Source: Enterococcus ratti
Lineage (GTDB): Bacteria > Bacillota > Bacilli > Lactobacillales > Enterococcaceae
Length of the DNA stretch: 64,000 nt
Reading direction: 5' to 3'
Assembly: GCF_001886195.1 (NCBI RefSeq)
Contig: NZ_JXLB01000011.1
Span: forward strand, 1-64,000
A program made the translations under genes and the position numbers. Below are positions 53,870 through 63,168 of this stretch, piece by piece (the first letter of the stretch is position 1; each line of letters begins with the position of its first letter). A model generated the notes under the pieces. It searched no databases. It was not told the origin of the DNA and saw only the letters and a program-made list of their open reading frames with translations.

Positions 53870-53886
53870 AGTTTGATTATCAAAGT
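53870..53886. promoter_or_regulatory. FabT-type box upstream of the nuclease gene
   Basis: AGTTTGATTATCAAAGT is a near-perfect match to the FabT palindrome. It lies between the divergent nuclease and fabT genes, about 110 bp upstream of the fabT promoter. Confidence 0.6.
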
Positions 53887-53998
53887 ATTTTCTTTTGATT
53901 TTTTTAATGTTTTTGATAAAAATTACTGATTTATAGGTGTTTCAAAATGAGGTTTTTCTTAAAAAAATATCATAAATTAAAAAAATAGGATTTTAAGG

Positions 53999-54027
53999 TT
54001 GCATTTTGAAAAAAGTTAAGATATAGT
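53999..54027 (+). promoter_or_regulatory. Promoter of the fab operon
   Basis: TTGCAT at 53999-54004 and TATAGT at 54022-54027, 17 bp apart. Two FabT boxes begin within or right after the -10. Confidence 0.55.
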
Positions 54028-54057
54028 TTGAACATCAAATGATTTGATAATCAAACT
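54025..54057. promoter_or_regulatory. Two tandem FabT boxes
   Basis: AGTTTGAACATCAAAT at 54025-54040 and ATTTGATAATCAAACT at 54042-54057 both match the FabT consensus (AGTTTGATTATCAAATT type). They cover the start of transcription of the fab operon, where FabT with long-chain acyl-ACP would repress. Confidence 0.75.
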
Positions 54058-54076
54058 AATTAGTGGACGGTGGAGC

Positions 54077-54516
54077 ATGGAACCAGATTTAAAAACAGTA
54101 AATGATTATCTTGTAAGTGTGTTCAATGATATTTTGACAATCGAAGAATCTGAATTAAAAAAGTCTCAGTTCAAAGATTTATCGATTACAGAGATGCATA
54201 CGATCGAAGCTATCGGTATGTACAAGAAAAAAACGACTTCAGAAGTAGCCAAAGAATTGTCAATTACTGTTGGAACCTTGACCACTGCTATCAACAAGTT
54301 AGTAAAAAAAGGCTATGTTGAACGGATTCGAAGTGAAGATGATCGACGTGTGGTGAAATTAGGATTGACGAAAAAAGGGAAACTTTTGTATCGTGTGCAT
54401 CAACACTTTCATCGTGAAATGGTCAAAATATTTTAGATGGTATGGCTATCGAAGAACAACATGTTTTACTAGCTGCGTTGAAAAACTTGCATGATTTTTT
54501 GCGAGACTACAAGTGA
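54077..54516 (+). pseudogene. fabT: fabT repressor gene with a one-base frameshift
   Basis: A MarR-type repressor of fatty-acid synthesis. The N-terminal 119 residues are normal (METPDL-like start, TEMHTIEAIGM, then winged-helix TSEVAKELSITVGTLTTAINKLVKKGYVERI and RSEDDRRVVKLGLTKKG). After HREMVK the frame meets a TAG at 54434. Adding one A to the AAAA run at 54425-54428 restores the frame and gives ILDGMAIEEQHVLLAALKNLHDFL to a TGA at 54514-54516, so the C-terminal dimerisation helix is lost. The mutation may be real or a sequencing error in a homopolymer. A ribosome site GGTGGAG precedes the ATG at 54077. Confidence 0.8.
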
Positions 54517-54525
54517 GGATGTTTA

Positions 54526-55488
54526 ATGAAACAATTTGGAATAATCACAGCAACGGCCAGTGTCCTTCCCGAAAAAATCATTACCAATGATGACCTTTCC
54601 AAAGTAATGGACACTTCAGATGAATGGATTTCATCTCGCACAGGGATTAGAGAAAGACGATGCGTCACAGTTCAAGAAACTTCTGATCTTTGTTGTTTAG
54701 TAGCAGAAAAATTGATTAAAAAGAAGAACCTCCGCCCAAACGAACTTGATTTTATTATTGTCGCCACTATGTCGCCGGATTTTACAACGCCTTCTGTGGC
54801 TGCTCAAGTTCAAGGAAAACTGGGTGCAACTAAAGCAATTGCGTTTGATATTAGTGCAGCTTGTTCAGGTTTTGTTTATGCGCTCAGTTTGGCGGAAAAA
54901 ATGATTCGGTGTTCTTCAAAGAAAGGTTTAGTTATTGGCGGCGAAACATTGTCTAAAATGATTGATTGGTCTGATCGTTCGACGGCGGTGTTGTTTGGTG
55001 ATGGTGCCGGTGGCGTGTTATTGGAAGCAAGTATTGAACAAAAATTACTGGCAGAGCTTCTTGCAGCAGATGGAACGCGAAGTACCTCGTTAACAGCGGG
55101 TTATTTTTCAAATAAATCACCAGTATATTTAAATGTTTCAGAAGATTCTTTTTATTTAAAAATGAATGGAAGAGATATTTTTGACTTTGCTGTAAGAGAT
55201 GTGGCAAAAAATATTAAAGAAATTACCCAAAATGTGTCGGTTGATTATTTGCTTTTGCATCAAGCAAATCTTCGGATTATTGAAAAAATTGCTCGAAAAG
55301 TAAAAATACCGCAAGAAAAATTTTTAACGAACATGGAGAAATATGGAAATACTTCTGCCGCAAGTATTCCAATTCTTTTAGATGAAGCGGTAGCTAGTGG
55401 AAAAATCACTTTAGGAAAAAAACAGAAAGTAGTATTTACAGGTTATGGTGGAGGACTAACTTGGGGAAGCATCCTGATGGAACTGTAA
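54526..55488 (+). CDS. fabH: 3-oxoacyl-ACP synthase III
   Basis: A 320-aa initiating condensing enzyme. The catalytic Cys is in FDISAACSGFVYALSLAE, the His in LLLHQANLRIIEKIA and the Asn in MEKYGNTSAASIPI. It condenses acetyl-CoA (or branched primers) with malonyl-ACP to begin each fatty-acid chain. The gene lies 9 bp after the frameshifted fabT and 44 bp before acpP, as in the E. faecalis operon. GTGAGGATG precedes the ATG. Confidence 0.94.
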   Translation: MKQFGIITATASVLPEKIITNDDLSKVMDTSDEWISSRTGIRERRCVTVQETSDLCCLVAEKLIKKKNLRPNELDFIIVATMSPDFTTPSVAAQVQGKLGATKAIAFDISAACSGFVYALSLAEKMIRCSSKKGLVIGGETLSKMIDWSDRSTAVLFGDGAGGVLLEASIEQKLLAELLAADGTRSTSLTAGYFSNKSPVYLNVSEDSFYLKMNGRDIFDFAVRDVAKNIKEITQNVSVDYLLLHQANLRIIEKIARKVKIPQEKFLTNMEKYGNTSAASIPILLDEAVASGKITLGKKQKVVFTGYGGGLTWGSILMEL

Positions 55489-55532
55489 GCTGATAAAACA
55501 TAAAATTGTCAAAAATATTGGAGGAAAAGATT

Positions 55533-55757
55533 ATGGTATTCGAAAAAATTCAAGAAATTATTGCAGAAGAGTTAGGAAAAGAAACAGAAGAAATTCAATT
55601 AACTACAAACATCCAAGAAGACTTAGAAGCCGACAGCTTGGATTTATTTCAAATTATCAATGAAATTGAGGACGAATTTGATGTGAAAATTGAAACAGAA
55701 GATGGTATCAAAACAGTTCAAGATTTAGTTACTTATGTTGAAAAACAAATTGCATAA
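55533..55757 (+). CDS. acpP: Acyl carrier protein
   Basis: A 74-aa acidic carrier. [20 protein letters not shown] contains the phosphopantetheine Ser (in ADSLD) and the usual recognition helix. It holds the growing acyl chain in fatty-acid synthesis, and its long-chain form is the corepressor of FabT. Start 55533 has GGAGG upstream; an earlier in-frame ATG (55506) has none. In E. faecalis fabK follows here, but in this window the next gene is fabD. Confidence 0.93.
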   Translation: MVFEKIQEIIAEELGKETEEIQLTTNIQEDLEADSLDLFQIINEIEDEFDVKIETEDGIKTVQDLVTYVEKQIA

Positions 55758-55785
55758 TCATTAAGATTAGGCTGGGGGCTGGGAC

Positions 55786-55826
55786 ATTTTCCTTAAATAG
55801 GAATGTCTTGGTCTTTTTTAATAAAT
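55786..55826 (+). terminator. Terminator-like hairpin between acpP and fabD
   Basis: TGGGACATT(TT)CC and GGAATGTCTTGGTC pair with G-U pairs and a small bulge, followed by TTTTTT. The repeat GGCTGGG just before it resembles the short GC-rich repeats that are common in enterococcal intergenic DNA. Confidence 0.5.
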
Positions 55827-55866
55827 GATTATATGACATATATCTTAAGAATAATGGAGAGAATAT

Positions 55867-56802
55867 ATGAAAATAGCATTTTTATTTAGCGGACAAGGCG
55901 CTCAGTATCAAGGAATGGGTCAAGAACTATACCAAGAAGCGATTGTCAAAAAAACGTTTGATGAGGCAAGTACTGTTTTAGGTTATGATGTGGCAGACTT
56001 ATGCTTTTCAGAAAATGAGCGATTAGACCAAACAAAATATACACAACCAGCGATCTTAACCGTAAGTATTGCTTTTTACCGTTTGCTAAAAGAACGAGGT
56101 ATTGTGCCTTACGCAGCGTTAGGTTTGAGTTTAGGAGAATATTCGGCTTTAGTTGCTAGTGAGGCTTTGACGTTTGCTGAAGCAGTGGCTTTAGTGGCAA
56201 AGCGAGGCGCGTACATGACTGAAGCTGCTCCATCTGGCAGTGGGAAGATGGTAGCGATTATGAATGCGCCGATAGAGGTGATTGAAGAAAGTTGCTTAAA
56301 AGCACAGTGCTTTGGAATTGTCTCTCCAGCAAATTACAATACACCACAACAAATTGTAATTGGTGGTGAAAAAAAAGCGGTAGATGAAGCAGTAAGCATT
56401 CTAAAAGAAAAAGAAATCAAACGGATGATGCCGTTAAATGTGAGTGGTCCTTTTCATACAGCTCTTTTAGCACCAGCCGCTAAAAAGCTTGCTCAAGAAT
56501 TAAAAACGATCATGTTTAATGAACCAAACATTCCAGTGATTAGTAATACAACAACTGAAATAATGAAAAAAGAACGAATCCCTATTTTACTTGAACAGCA
56601 AGTGATGAAGCCCGTGCATTTTTATGAAAGTGTTCAAAAATTAAAAGAATTAGGGATTGAGCAAGTAGTTGAAGTGGGACCCGGTAAAGTTTTAAGTGGA
56701 TTTATGAAAAAAATTGATCCAACGATTCCAGTTTTAAGAGTAGAAAATGAAAAAACATTTGAAAAAACAATCAAAAGTATTGGAGGTATGACATGGAGCT
56801 GA
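55867..56802 (+). CDS. fabD: Malonyl-CoA-ACP transacylase
   Basis: A 311-aa enzyme. FLFSGQGAQYQGMGQELY is the N-terminal signature, ALGLSLGEYSALVASE contains the active Ser (GxSxGE) and VSGPFHTALL the catalytic His. It moves the malonyl group from CoA to ACP. It is normally preceded by fabK; here a 109-bp gap with a hairpin takes that place. Its last ten bases overlap fabG. Confidence 0.94.
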   Translation: MKIAFLFSGQGAQYQGMGQELYQEAIVKKTFDEASTVLGYDVADLCFSENERLDQTKYTQPAILTVSIAFYRLLKERGIVPYAALGLSLGEYSALVASEALTFAEAVALVAKRGAYMTEAAPSGSGKMVAIMNAPIEVIEESCLKAQCFGIVSPANYNTPQQIVIGGEKKAVDEAVSILKEKEIKRMMPLNVSGPFHTALLAPAAKKLAQELKTIMFNEPNIPVISNTTTEIMKKERIPILLEQQVMKPVHFYESVQKLKELGIEQVVEVGPGKVLSGFMKKIDPTIPVLRVENEKTFEKTIKSIGGMTWS

Positions 56803-57530
56803 AAGGGAAAAACGTATTTATTACAGGTAGTACGAGAGGAATTGGCGCGGCAATTGCGATGGCTTTTGCAAAATCAGGGGCAAACATCGTTTTAAATGGT
56901 CGAAAAGAAATCCCTATAGAAAAAATAGAAGAAATAAAAGCACAAGGTGCAAAATGCATTGGTATTTCTGGTGATATTTCAGATTATGAAAAAGCGGGTT
57001 TGATGATTGAAGAAGCCGAAAAACAGCTAGGTGCAATTAATATATTAATCAATAATGCTGGAATTACCAATGATAAGTTAATTATGCGTATGTCACCAGA
57101 AGATTTCAAAACATGTTTGGACATTAATTTAATCGGAACTTTTAACATGACGCAACATGTTTTAAAGAAAATGATGAAAAAACGAGAAGGTGCAATCATC
57201 AATTTATCAAGTGTTTCCGGGTTGATTGGAAATGTTGGACAAGCCAACTATGCGGCAAGTAAAGCCGGCGTTGTTGGGTTTACAAAATCTGTTGCTCGAG
57301 AAGCAGCAGCTAGAGGAGTGACATGTAATGCGATTGCTCCGGGTTTTATTGCCACAGATATGACAGAAGTATTGTCAGATAAAGTGAAAGAACAAGTAGT
57401 AAAACAGATCCCGCTACAACGTTTTGGTAAGGTAGAAGACATAGCAAATGCTGTAATTTTTTTAGCAAAGAATCCCTATATTACAGGCCAAGTGATCAAT
57501 GTGGATGGCGGTCTGGTTATGCATGGATAA
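56793..57530 (+). CDS. fabG: 3-oxoacyl-ACP reductase
   Basis: A 245-aa short-chain dehydrogenase with NVFITGSTRGIGAAIAMAF (NADPH-binding TGxxxGIG), NNAGITNDKL (NNAG), LSSVSGLIGNVGQANYAASKAG (Ser and YxxxK) and a standard length. It reduces the 3-keto group during chain elongation. The ATG overlaps the end of fabD and has GGAGGT upstream. Confidence 0.95.
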   Translation: MELKGKNVFITGSTRGIGAAIAMAFAKSGANIVLNGRKEIPIEKIEEIKAQGAKCIGISGDISDYEKAGLMIEEAEKQLGAINILINNAGITNDKLIMRMSPEDFKTCLDINLIGTFNMTQHVLKKMMKKREGAIINLSSVSGLIGNVGQANYAASKAGVVGFTKSVAREAAARGVTCNAIAPGFIATDMTEVLSDKVKEQVVKQIPLQRFGKVEDIANAVIFLAKNPYITGQVINVDGGLVMHG

Positions 57531-57548
57531 AAAGGAGGAAATCAATTA

Positions 57549-58784
57549 ATGAATCGAGTAGTAATTACTGGGTACGGTGTCACTTCACCTATTGGCAATG
57601 ATGCTAAAAGTTTTTTAGAAAGCTTGCGAAAAGGAACAAATGGAATTGCTCCTATTACAAAATTTGATGCCACTGAAACAGGAGTCACATTAGCGGGTGA
57701 AGTAAAAGATTTTCCTTACGAGAAGTATTTTATCAAAAAAGATAGCAAACGAATGGACATGTTCTCCATTTATGGAATCTACGCGGCATTAGAAGCGTTA
57801 GAAATGAGCGGGATTGATAAAAATAAGATCAACCAAGACCGTTTTGGCGTGATTGTTGGATCAGGGATTGGCGGATTGCCTACAATTGAAAACCAAGTAA
57901 TTCGTTTACATGAAAAAGGTTCCAAACGTGTTTCACCAATGTTTGTACCAATGGCAATTGCAAATATGGCTGCTGGCAATATTGCTTTACGAGTAGGTGC
58001 AAAAGGAATATGTACGGCGATTGTTACTGCTTGTGCGAGTGGAACGAATGCGATTGGTGAAGCATTCCGTAATATTAAACATGGTTATTCAGACATTATT
58101 CTTGCTGGGGGGACGGAGGCGACAATTTGTGAAATGGGAATTTCAGGTTTTGCAGCGTTAACTGCTTTATCCAATGCGCAAGATCCTAACCGAGGATCTA
58201 TTCCATTTGACAAAGATCGTGATGGGTTCGTTATGGGAGAAGGAGCAGGGGTTTTAGTTATTGAGTCATTGGATCATGCAAAAGCTCGTGGGGCAAAAAT
58301 TTATGGAGAAATTGTCGGCTATGGCGCAAATTGTGATGCTTACCACATGACAGCTCCTACACCAGATGGAACAGGTGCTTCAAAAGCCATGAAATTAGCG
58401 ATGATAGAAGCAAAAGTCAAACCAGAAGAAATTGGTTATATCAATGCTCACGGGACGAGCACGCCAGCGAATGATCAGGCAGAAGCAAAAGCGATTCAAT
58501 TGGCGTTAGGAGAGACGTTTAAAGAGACGTATGTCAGCAGCACGAAGTCCATGACGGGGCATCTACTGGGAGCAGCTGGTGGAATCGAAGCTTTAGCTAC
58601 TTTAATGGCGCTTGAACATCAATTTATTCCACCAACGATCAATATTCAAAAACAAGACCCTGAAATTGAGCTAAATGTTGTGATCAACGAAAGGACGCCA
58701 GCTCAATTTACTTATGCAATGAGTAATTCATTAGGATTTGGCGGTCATAATGCTGTTTTGTGTATGAAACGCTGGGAGGAATAG
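57549..58784 (+). CDS. fabF: 3-oxoacyl-ACP synthase II
   Basis: A 411-aa condensing enzyme. The catalytic Cys is in IVTACASGTNAIGEAF, and the two His in YINAHGTSTPANDQ and TKSMTGHLLGAAGG. It elongates acyl-ACP with malonyl-ACP. In E. faecalis a second FabF-type enzyme (FabO) elsewhere makes the unsaturated branch. AAAGGAGG precedes the ATG, and the accB gene starts 2 bp after the stop. Confidence 0.95.
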   Translation: MNRVVITGYGVTSPIGNDAKSFLESLRKGTNGIAPITKFDATETGVTLAGEVKDFPYEKYFIKKDSKRMDMFSIYGIYAALEALEMSGIDKNKINQDRFGVIVGSGIGGLPTIENQVIRLHEKGSKRVSPMFVPMAIANMAAGNIALRVGAKGICTAIVTACASGTNAIGEAFRNIKHGYSDIILAGGTEATICEMGISGFAALTALSNAQDPNRGSIPFDKDRDGFVMGEGAGVLVIESLDHAKARGAKIYGEIVGYGANCDAYHMTAPTPDGTGASKAMKLAMIEAKVKPEEIGYINAHGTSTPANDQAEAKAIQLALGETFKETYVSSTKSMTGHLLGAAGGIEALATLMALEHQFIPPTINIQKQDPEIELNVVINERTPAQFTYAMSNSLGFGGHNAVLCMKRWEE

Positions 58785-58786
58785 AC

Positions 58787-59275
58787 TTGGATATCAACGA
58801 GATTAAGGAATTAGTTAGTCAATTTGATCAGTCTTCTTTAACAGAGTTTGATTTAAGAGAAGGTCAATTTGAATTATATATGAACAAAAATGAGTCGAGT
58901 CGAGGAGTGAACGCTAGTTTGCCGATACTTGCTGCTTCAGAAAATGAACAAGTAGCACAAAAACTTGCTCAGAGTGATTCACAAATGCCAGTTGTAAAAC
59001 AAGAAACAGTACAAATTCAACAAGAAACTTTTAAAGGAATAGAGGTGAAATCACCGATTGTAGGAATTGTCTATTTACAATCAGCGCCTGATAATCCTCC
59101 CTTTAAATCAGTGGGAGATAATGTAGCAAAAGGCGAAGTGATTTGTATCATCGAAGCTATGAAGTTAATGAATGAAATTACTAGTGAAGTTGACGGGAAA
59201 ATTGTTGATATTCTTGTTGAAAATGAAACAGTTGTAGAATATGGACAGCCGCTTATTAGAATTCAACCAAATTAA
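58787..59275 (+). CDS. accB: Biotin carboxyl carrier protein of acetyl-CoA carboxylase
   Basis: A 162-aa protein. The N-terminal part is followed by a Gln/Ala-rich linker (about 45-80) and the biotinyl domain with [20 protein letters not shown], where the Lys of EAMKLM carries biotin. It shuttles CO2 between AccC and AccAD. The start is a TTG at 58787 after GGGAGGAA, giving [14 protein letters not shown]; there is no ATG in a good place. Confidence 0.92.
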   Translation: MDINEIKELVSQFDQSSLTEFDLREGQFELYMNKNESSRGVNASLPILAASENEQVAQKLAQSDSQMPVVKQETVQIQQETFKGIEVKSPIVGIVYLQSAPDNPPFKSVGDNVAKGEVICIIEAMKLMNEITSEVDGKIVDILVENETVVEYGQPLIRIQPN

Positions 59276-59298
59276 GTATAAGAGGAAAGAGGGGCAAT

Positions 59299-59718
59299 AT
59301 GAACATTCAAGAAATTAAGGAAATTATTCCACATCGTTATCCGCTGTTACTGATTGACCGAGTAGAAGAAATGATCAAAGGAAAACGCATTGTTGCGAAG
59401 AAGAATGTAACGATTAATGAACCCTTTTTTCAAGGACATTTTCCAGAAGAACCCGTGATGCCGGGTGTTTTGATTGTGGAAGCGATGGCGCAAGCAGGAG
59501 CAGTTGCTCTACTTTCTTTAGAACAATTTAAAGGAAAAACGGCTTATTTTGGCGGATTAGATAAAGCAAAATTTCGTCAAAAAGTTACACCTGGAGATAC
59601 TTTATATCTTGAAGTAGAAATTATTAAAATTAAGTCTTCTGCTGGGATTGGAAAAGGAATAGCAAAAGTGGATGGCAAAAAAGTTGCTGAAGCTGAATTA
59701 ACTTTTATGATTGGATAG
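59299..59718 (+). CDS. fabZ: 3-hydroxyacyl-ACP dehydratase
   Basis: A 139-aa hotdog-fold dehydratase. [38 protein letters not shown] (catalytic His in GHFP, Glu in LIVEA) and [16 protein letters not shown] are family blocks. It removes water in the elongation cycle. E. faecalis has a second copy (FabN) with isomerase activity in another operon; this copy, within the acc genes, corresponds to the plain dehydratase by position. AGAGGAAAGAGGGG precedes the ATG. Confidence 0.94.
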   Translation: MNIQEIKEIIPHRYPLLLIDRVEEMIKGKRIVAKKNVTINEPFFQGHFPEEPVMPGVLIVEAMAQAGAVALLSLEQFKGKTAYFGGLDKAKFRQKVTPGDTLYLEVEIIKIKSSAGIGKGIAKVDGKKVAEAELTFMIG

Positions 59719-59725
59719 GTGACTT

Positions 59726-61105
59726 ATGTTTTCAAAAGTTTTGATAGCAAATCGTGGAGAAATCGCTGTACGAATTATTCGTGCTTGTCGCGAGCTGGGG
59801 ATTCAGACTGTTGCTGTATACTCACAAGCAGATGCTGAAGCGTTACATACCCAATTAGCGGATGAAGCGATCTGTATTGGCTCGGCTAAAGCAACTGATT
59901 CCTATCTAAATGTACAAGAAGTTTTGAGTGCAGCCATTGTAACAAAAGCAGAAGCAATTCATCCCGGGTTTGGTTTTTTATCAGAAAATAGCCGTTTTGC
60001 TTCTATGTGTGAAGAATGCAACATTGTATTTATTGGTCCAAAAAGTCAAACGATTGATGCAATGGGTAATAAAGTTAATGCTCGTTGTTTGATGAAAAAA
60101 GCAAATGTTCCGGTTATTCCGGGAAGCGATGGGGTGTTGTCGACTGTTGAAGAGGCATTAGAAGTAGCTGATAGGATTGGCTATCCAGTTATGCTAAAAG
60201 CTGCTGCTGGTGGCGGTGGAAAAGGTATTCGCAAAGTTTTATCAAAAGAAGAATTGCCACAGCGTTTTTCTTTTGCACAACAAGAAGCAGCTGCATCTTT
60301 TGGAAATGATGCCATGTATTTAGAAAAAATTATTTATCCAGCTAGACATATCGAAGTACAGATTTTAGGTGATCGCTATGGAAATGTTATTCATTTAGGT
60401 GAACGTGATTGTTCTTTGCAACGGAATAATCAAAAAGTTTTAGAAGAATCACCATCAGTGGTTATTTCAAAAAGCAAACGAGAGCAATTAGGTGCGGCTG
60501 CCGTTCGAGCAGCTCAGGCGGTTCATTATGAGAATGCTGGTACCATTGAATTTTTGATGGATGAAGCGGGCGAGTTTTACTTTATGGAAATGAATACGCG
60601 CATTCAAGTCGAGCATCCGGTGACAGAAATGGTTACAAACATTGATTTAGTAAAAAAACAAATTGAAATTGCTTCTGGCCAGCCGTTAGAAATGAAACAA
60701 GAAGAGGTTATATTTTCTGGTCATGCAATCGAATGCCGAATTAATGCGGAAAATCCAGCGGCTCATTTTGCACCTTCTCCGGGAACAATTAAAAATTTAT
60801 TGTTGCCTGCTGGCGGGATCGGGCTTCGTGTAGATAGTGCGGTTTACTCTGGGTATACGATTCCCCCTTATTATGATTCGATGATTGCCAAAGTGATTGT
60901 TCATGCAGATACACGTTTTGAAGCGTTGATGAAAATGCAGCGGGCGTTGAGTGAAATTGTTACAGACGGCGTGATAACGAATGCTGAATTTCAGATGGAT
61001 TTGATTAGTCATCCAGCTGTCATTGCTGGAGATTATAGTACTGCCTTTTTGCAGGAAGTGTTTTTACCTAATTGGACACCCGAAATGGAGATAGGAGAAG
61101 AGTAG
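59726..61105 (+). CDS. accC: Biotin carboxylase subunit of acetyl-CoA carboxylase
   Basis: A 459-aa ATP-grasp enzyme. It begins FSKVLIANRGEIAVRIIRAC, has HPGFGFLSENSRFA, the glycine loop KAAAGGGGKGIRKV, the MEMNTRIQVEHPVTE substrate-binding stretch and a C-terminal domain. It carboxylates biotin on AccB with bicarbonate and ATP. The stop is followed at once by the accD ATG, so translation is coupled. Confidence 0.96.
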   Translation: MFSKVLIANRGEIAVRIIRACRELGIQTVAVYSQADAEALHTQLADEAICIGSAKATDSYLNVQEVLSAAIVTKAEAIHPGFGFLSENSRFASMCEECNIVFIGPKSQTIDAMGNKVNARCLMKKANVPVIPGSDGVLSTVEEALEVADRIGYPVMLKAAAGGGGKGIRKVLSKEELPQRFSFAQQEAAASFGNDAMYLEKIIYPARHIEVQILGDRYGNVIHLGERDCSLQRNNQKVLEESPSVVISKSKREQLGAAAVRAAQAVHYENAGTIEFLMDEAGEFYFMEMNTRIQVEHPVTEMVTNIDLVKKQIEIASGQPLEMKQEEVIFSGHAIECRINAENPAAHFAPSPGTIKNLLLPAGGIGLRVDSAVYSGYTIPPYYDSMIAKVIVHADTRFEALMKMQRALSEIVTDGVITNAEFQMDLISHPAVIAGDYSTAFLQEVFLPNWTPEMEIGEE

Positions 61106-61975
61106 ATGGCTTTATTCAAAAAGAAAAAATATATTCGAATTAATCCAAATAGAAAAGAGCTTCCAACGAATGCGCCGTCTATTCCAGATAATATGTGGGC
61201 TAAGTGTCCAAATTGTAAACAGATTATTTATACAAAAGACATTGGTGATGAAAAAGTTTGTCCGCATTGTGATTATAATTTTCGAATTGGGGCGTGGCAA
61301 CGATTAGCATTAATCATTGATGAAAAAAGCTTGGAAGAATGGGATACGGATTTAGTGACGAAAGATCCGTTAAATTTTCCTGATTACCAAGAGAAAATTC
61401 AAACGATGCAAGAAAAAACAGGGCTGCATGAAGCGGTATTAACTGGAAAAGCTACGATCCACGGTTTGTCATTTGCTGTTGGTGTGATGGATGCTAATTT
61501 TATCATGGGGAGTATGGGAACGGTTGTCGGTGAAAAAATCACGCGTTTATTTGAACGAGCAAAAAAGCTTAAACTGCCCGTTGTTTTGTTTACGGCTTCT
61601 GGAGGAGCACGCATGCAAGAAGGAATTTTTTCTTTAATGCAAATGGCTAAAATATCTGCTGCAGTCAAACGTCATAGTAATGCAGGATTGTTTTATTTAA
61701 CCATAGTGACGGATCCGACTACTGGTGGTGTAACAGCGAGTTTTGCAATGGAAGGTGATGTGATTTTGGCAGAACCGCAAAGTTTGATCGGATTTGCTGG
61801 CAGACGAGTGATTGAACAAACGATTAAACAAGAGTTGCCAGAAGATTTTCAAAAAGCTGAATTTCTACTTGCTCATGGATTTGTTGATCAAATTGTTCCA
61901 AGAAAAAAACTAAAAGAAACTATTCACCAATTATTGAAAATTCATACGCAGAAAGGTTGGATAAATCATGGATAA
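61106..61975 (+). CDS. accD: Acetyl-CoA carboxylase carboxyltransferase, beta subunit
   Basis: A 289-aa crotonase-fold subunit. An N-terminal zinc ribbon with two CxxC pairs ([11 protein letters not shown] and [10 protein letters not shown]) precedes the carboxyltransferase domain ([35 protein letters not shown]). With AccA it transfers the carboxyl group from biotin to acetyl-CoA to make malonyl-CoA. It overlaps accA by 8 bp. Confidence 0.96.
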   Translation: MALFKKKKYIRINPNRKELPTNAPSIPDNMWAKCPNCKQIIYTKDIGDEKVCPHCDYNFRIGAWQRLALIIDEKSLEEWDTDLVTKDPLNFPDYQEKIQTMQEKTGLHEAVLTGKATIHGLSFAVGVMDANFIMGSMGTVVGEKITRLFERAKKLKLPVVLFTASGGARMQEGIFSLMQMAKISAAVKRHSNAGLFYLTIVTDPTTGGVTASFAMEGDVILAEPQSLIGFAGRRVIEQTIKQELPEDFQKAEFLLAHGFVDQIVPRKKLKETIHQLLKIHTQKGWINHG

Positions 61976-62753
61976 AACAGCACATGAGATTGTTCAACTG
62001 GCGCGTGAAAAAAATCGTTGGACTAGTTTGGATTTTTTCGAAAATATCTTTGAAGAATTCCAAGAATTTCATGGAGATCGCCTGTTTGGAGATGATGAAG
62101 CGGTTGTAGGCGGTATTGCAAAATTAGACGGTAAGCCAGTGACGATTATTGGTATACAAAAAGGAAGAAATCTTCAAGAAAATATTCGTAGAAATTTTGG
62201 CTCGCCTCATCCAGAAGGCTACCGTAAAGCGTTGCGTTTGATGAAACAAGCAGAAAAATTTAAGCGTCCAATTATCACGTTCATCAACACGGCAGGTGCT
62301 TATTGTGGAATTGATGCAGAAGAACGAGGTGAAGGTGAAGCGATTGCTCGTAACCTTTTGGAAATGTCTGATTTAAAAGTATCGATTATTGCAATAATTA
62401 TTGGAGAAGGCTGTAGCGGAGGCGCGTTAGCTCTTGGACTAGCAGATGAAGTGTGGATGTTGGAACAAACGATTTATGCTGTTTTATCACCAGAAGGTTT
62501 TGCTTCAATTCTTTGGAAAGATGGCAGTCGTGCAGCAGAGGCAGCAGAATTGATGAAAGTGGCAGCGGTGGAACTCTTAGAATTAGAGGTGATTGACCGT
62601 GTCATACCGGAAACATTTAACGGACAACCGTTAGATAAGGAAAAGGTAAGCCGCATGGTACAAAAAGCATTGATTGAAAAACTAACTGAATTATGCCGCT
62701 ATCAAACAAGTGATTTGATTGAACGGCGGTACCAAAGATTTCGGAAATTTTAG
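61968..62753 (+). CDS. accA: Acetyl-CoA carboxylase carboxyltransferase, alpha subunit
   Basis: A 261-aa partner of Acc[61 protein letters not shown] and [19 protein letters not shown] are the family blocks. It forms the alpha2beta2 carboxyltransferase. It is the last gene of the fab-acc operon; the stop is followed by an AT-rich gap of about 415 bp. Confidence 0.95.
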   Translation: MDKTAHEIVQLAREKNRWTSLDFFENIFEEFQEFHGDRLFGDDEAVVGGIAKLDGKPVTIIGIQKGRNLQENIRRNFGSPHPEGYRKALRLMKQAEKFKRPIITFINTAGAYCGIDAEERGEGEAIARNLLEMSDLKVSIIAIIIGEGCSGGALALGLADEVWMLEQTIYAVLSPEGFASILWKDGSRAAEAAELMKVAAVELLELEVIDRVIPETFNGQPLDKEKVSRMVQKALIEKLTELCRYQTSDLIERRYQRFRKF

Positions 62754-63168
62754 TTTAACTTCTAGTAAGATAGAAATGATTATATTGATGAAAAATCAGC
62801 AGAAAATAACCCAAGTTGCTAGGAGTTTTTTGGAGCGGTTTTGTAAAAAAGTCAGTGAACGTATGTTTTGTGGGGGAGAAGTTATCCTTGTAGAAGGAAT
62901 AATTGCAATGATCTTTAGATAAACGATATATTCTTGAAACATTGGCTTTTGATTAAAAACAGTATAAAAATTAATAACTGAATATACTTGTTCATAACTG
63001 CGAACGTTCTTCTGATTCATTGCGAGAAGAAGTTCGTAGTTTTTATTAAAAATTGTTTATTCATAAGGATTCATGTATAGAGGTAGTTTTTTTTGCAATA
63101 ATGCAGTATAATACGGGGTTGAGGAGTACATTTCGTGCTCCTTCATTTTTTTCAGATGAGGAGACAAA
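62754..63168 (+). other. Gap after accA
   Basis: No convincing gene. One frame from 62788 reads MKNQQKITQVARSFLERFCK and ends after 44 codons, but has no ribosome site. A terminator lies at 62996-63045. TATAAT near 63109 just before yqeG suggests its promoter. Confidence 0.5.
62996..63045 (+). terminator. Terminator of the fab-acc operon
   Basis: ACTGCGAA and TTCGTAGT form the base, with TTCTTCT/AGAAGAA inside, followed by TTTTTATT. Confidence 0.65.

Noticed and set aside
62719-62922. A 67-codon frame overlapping the end of accA
   Set aside because: No ribosome site, overlaps accA in another frame, and I recognise no family; treated as chance or a remnant.
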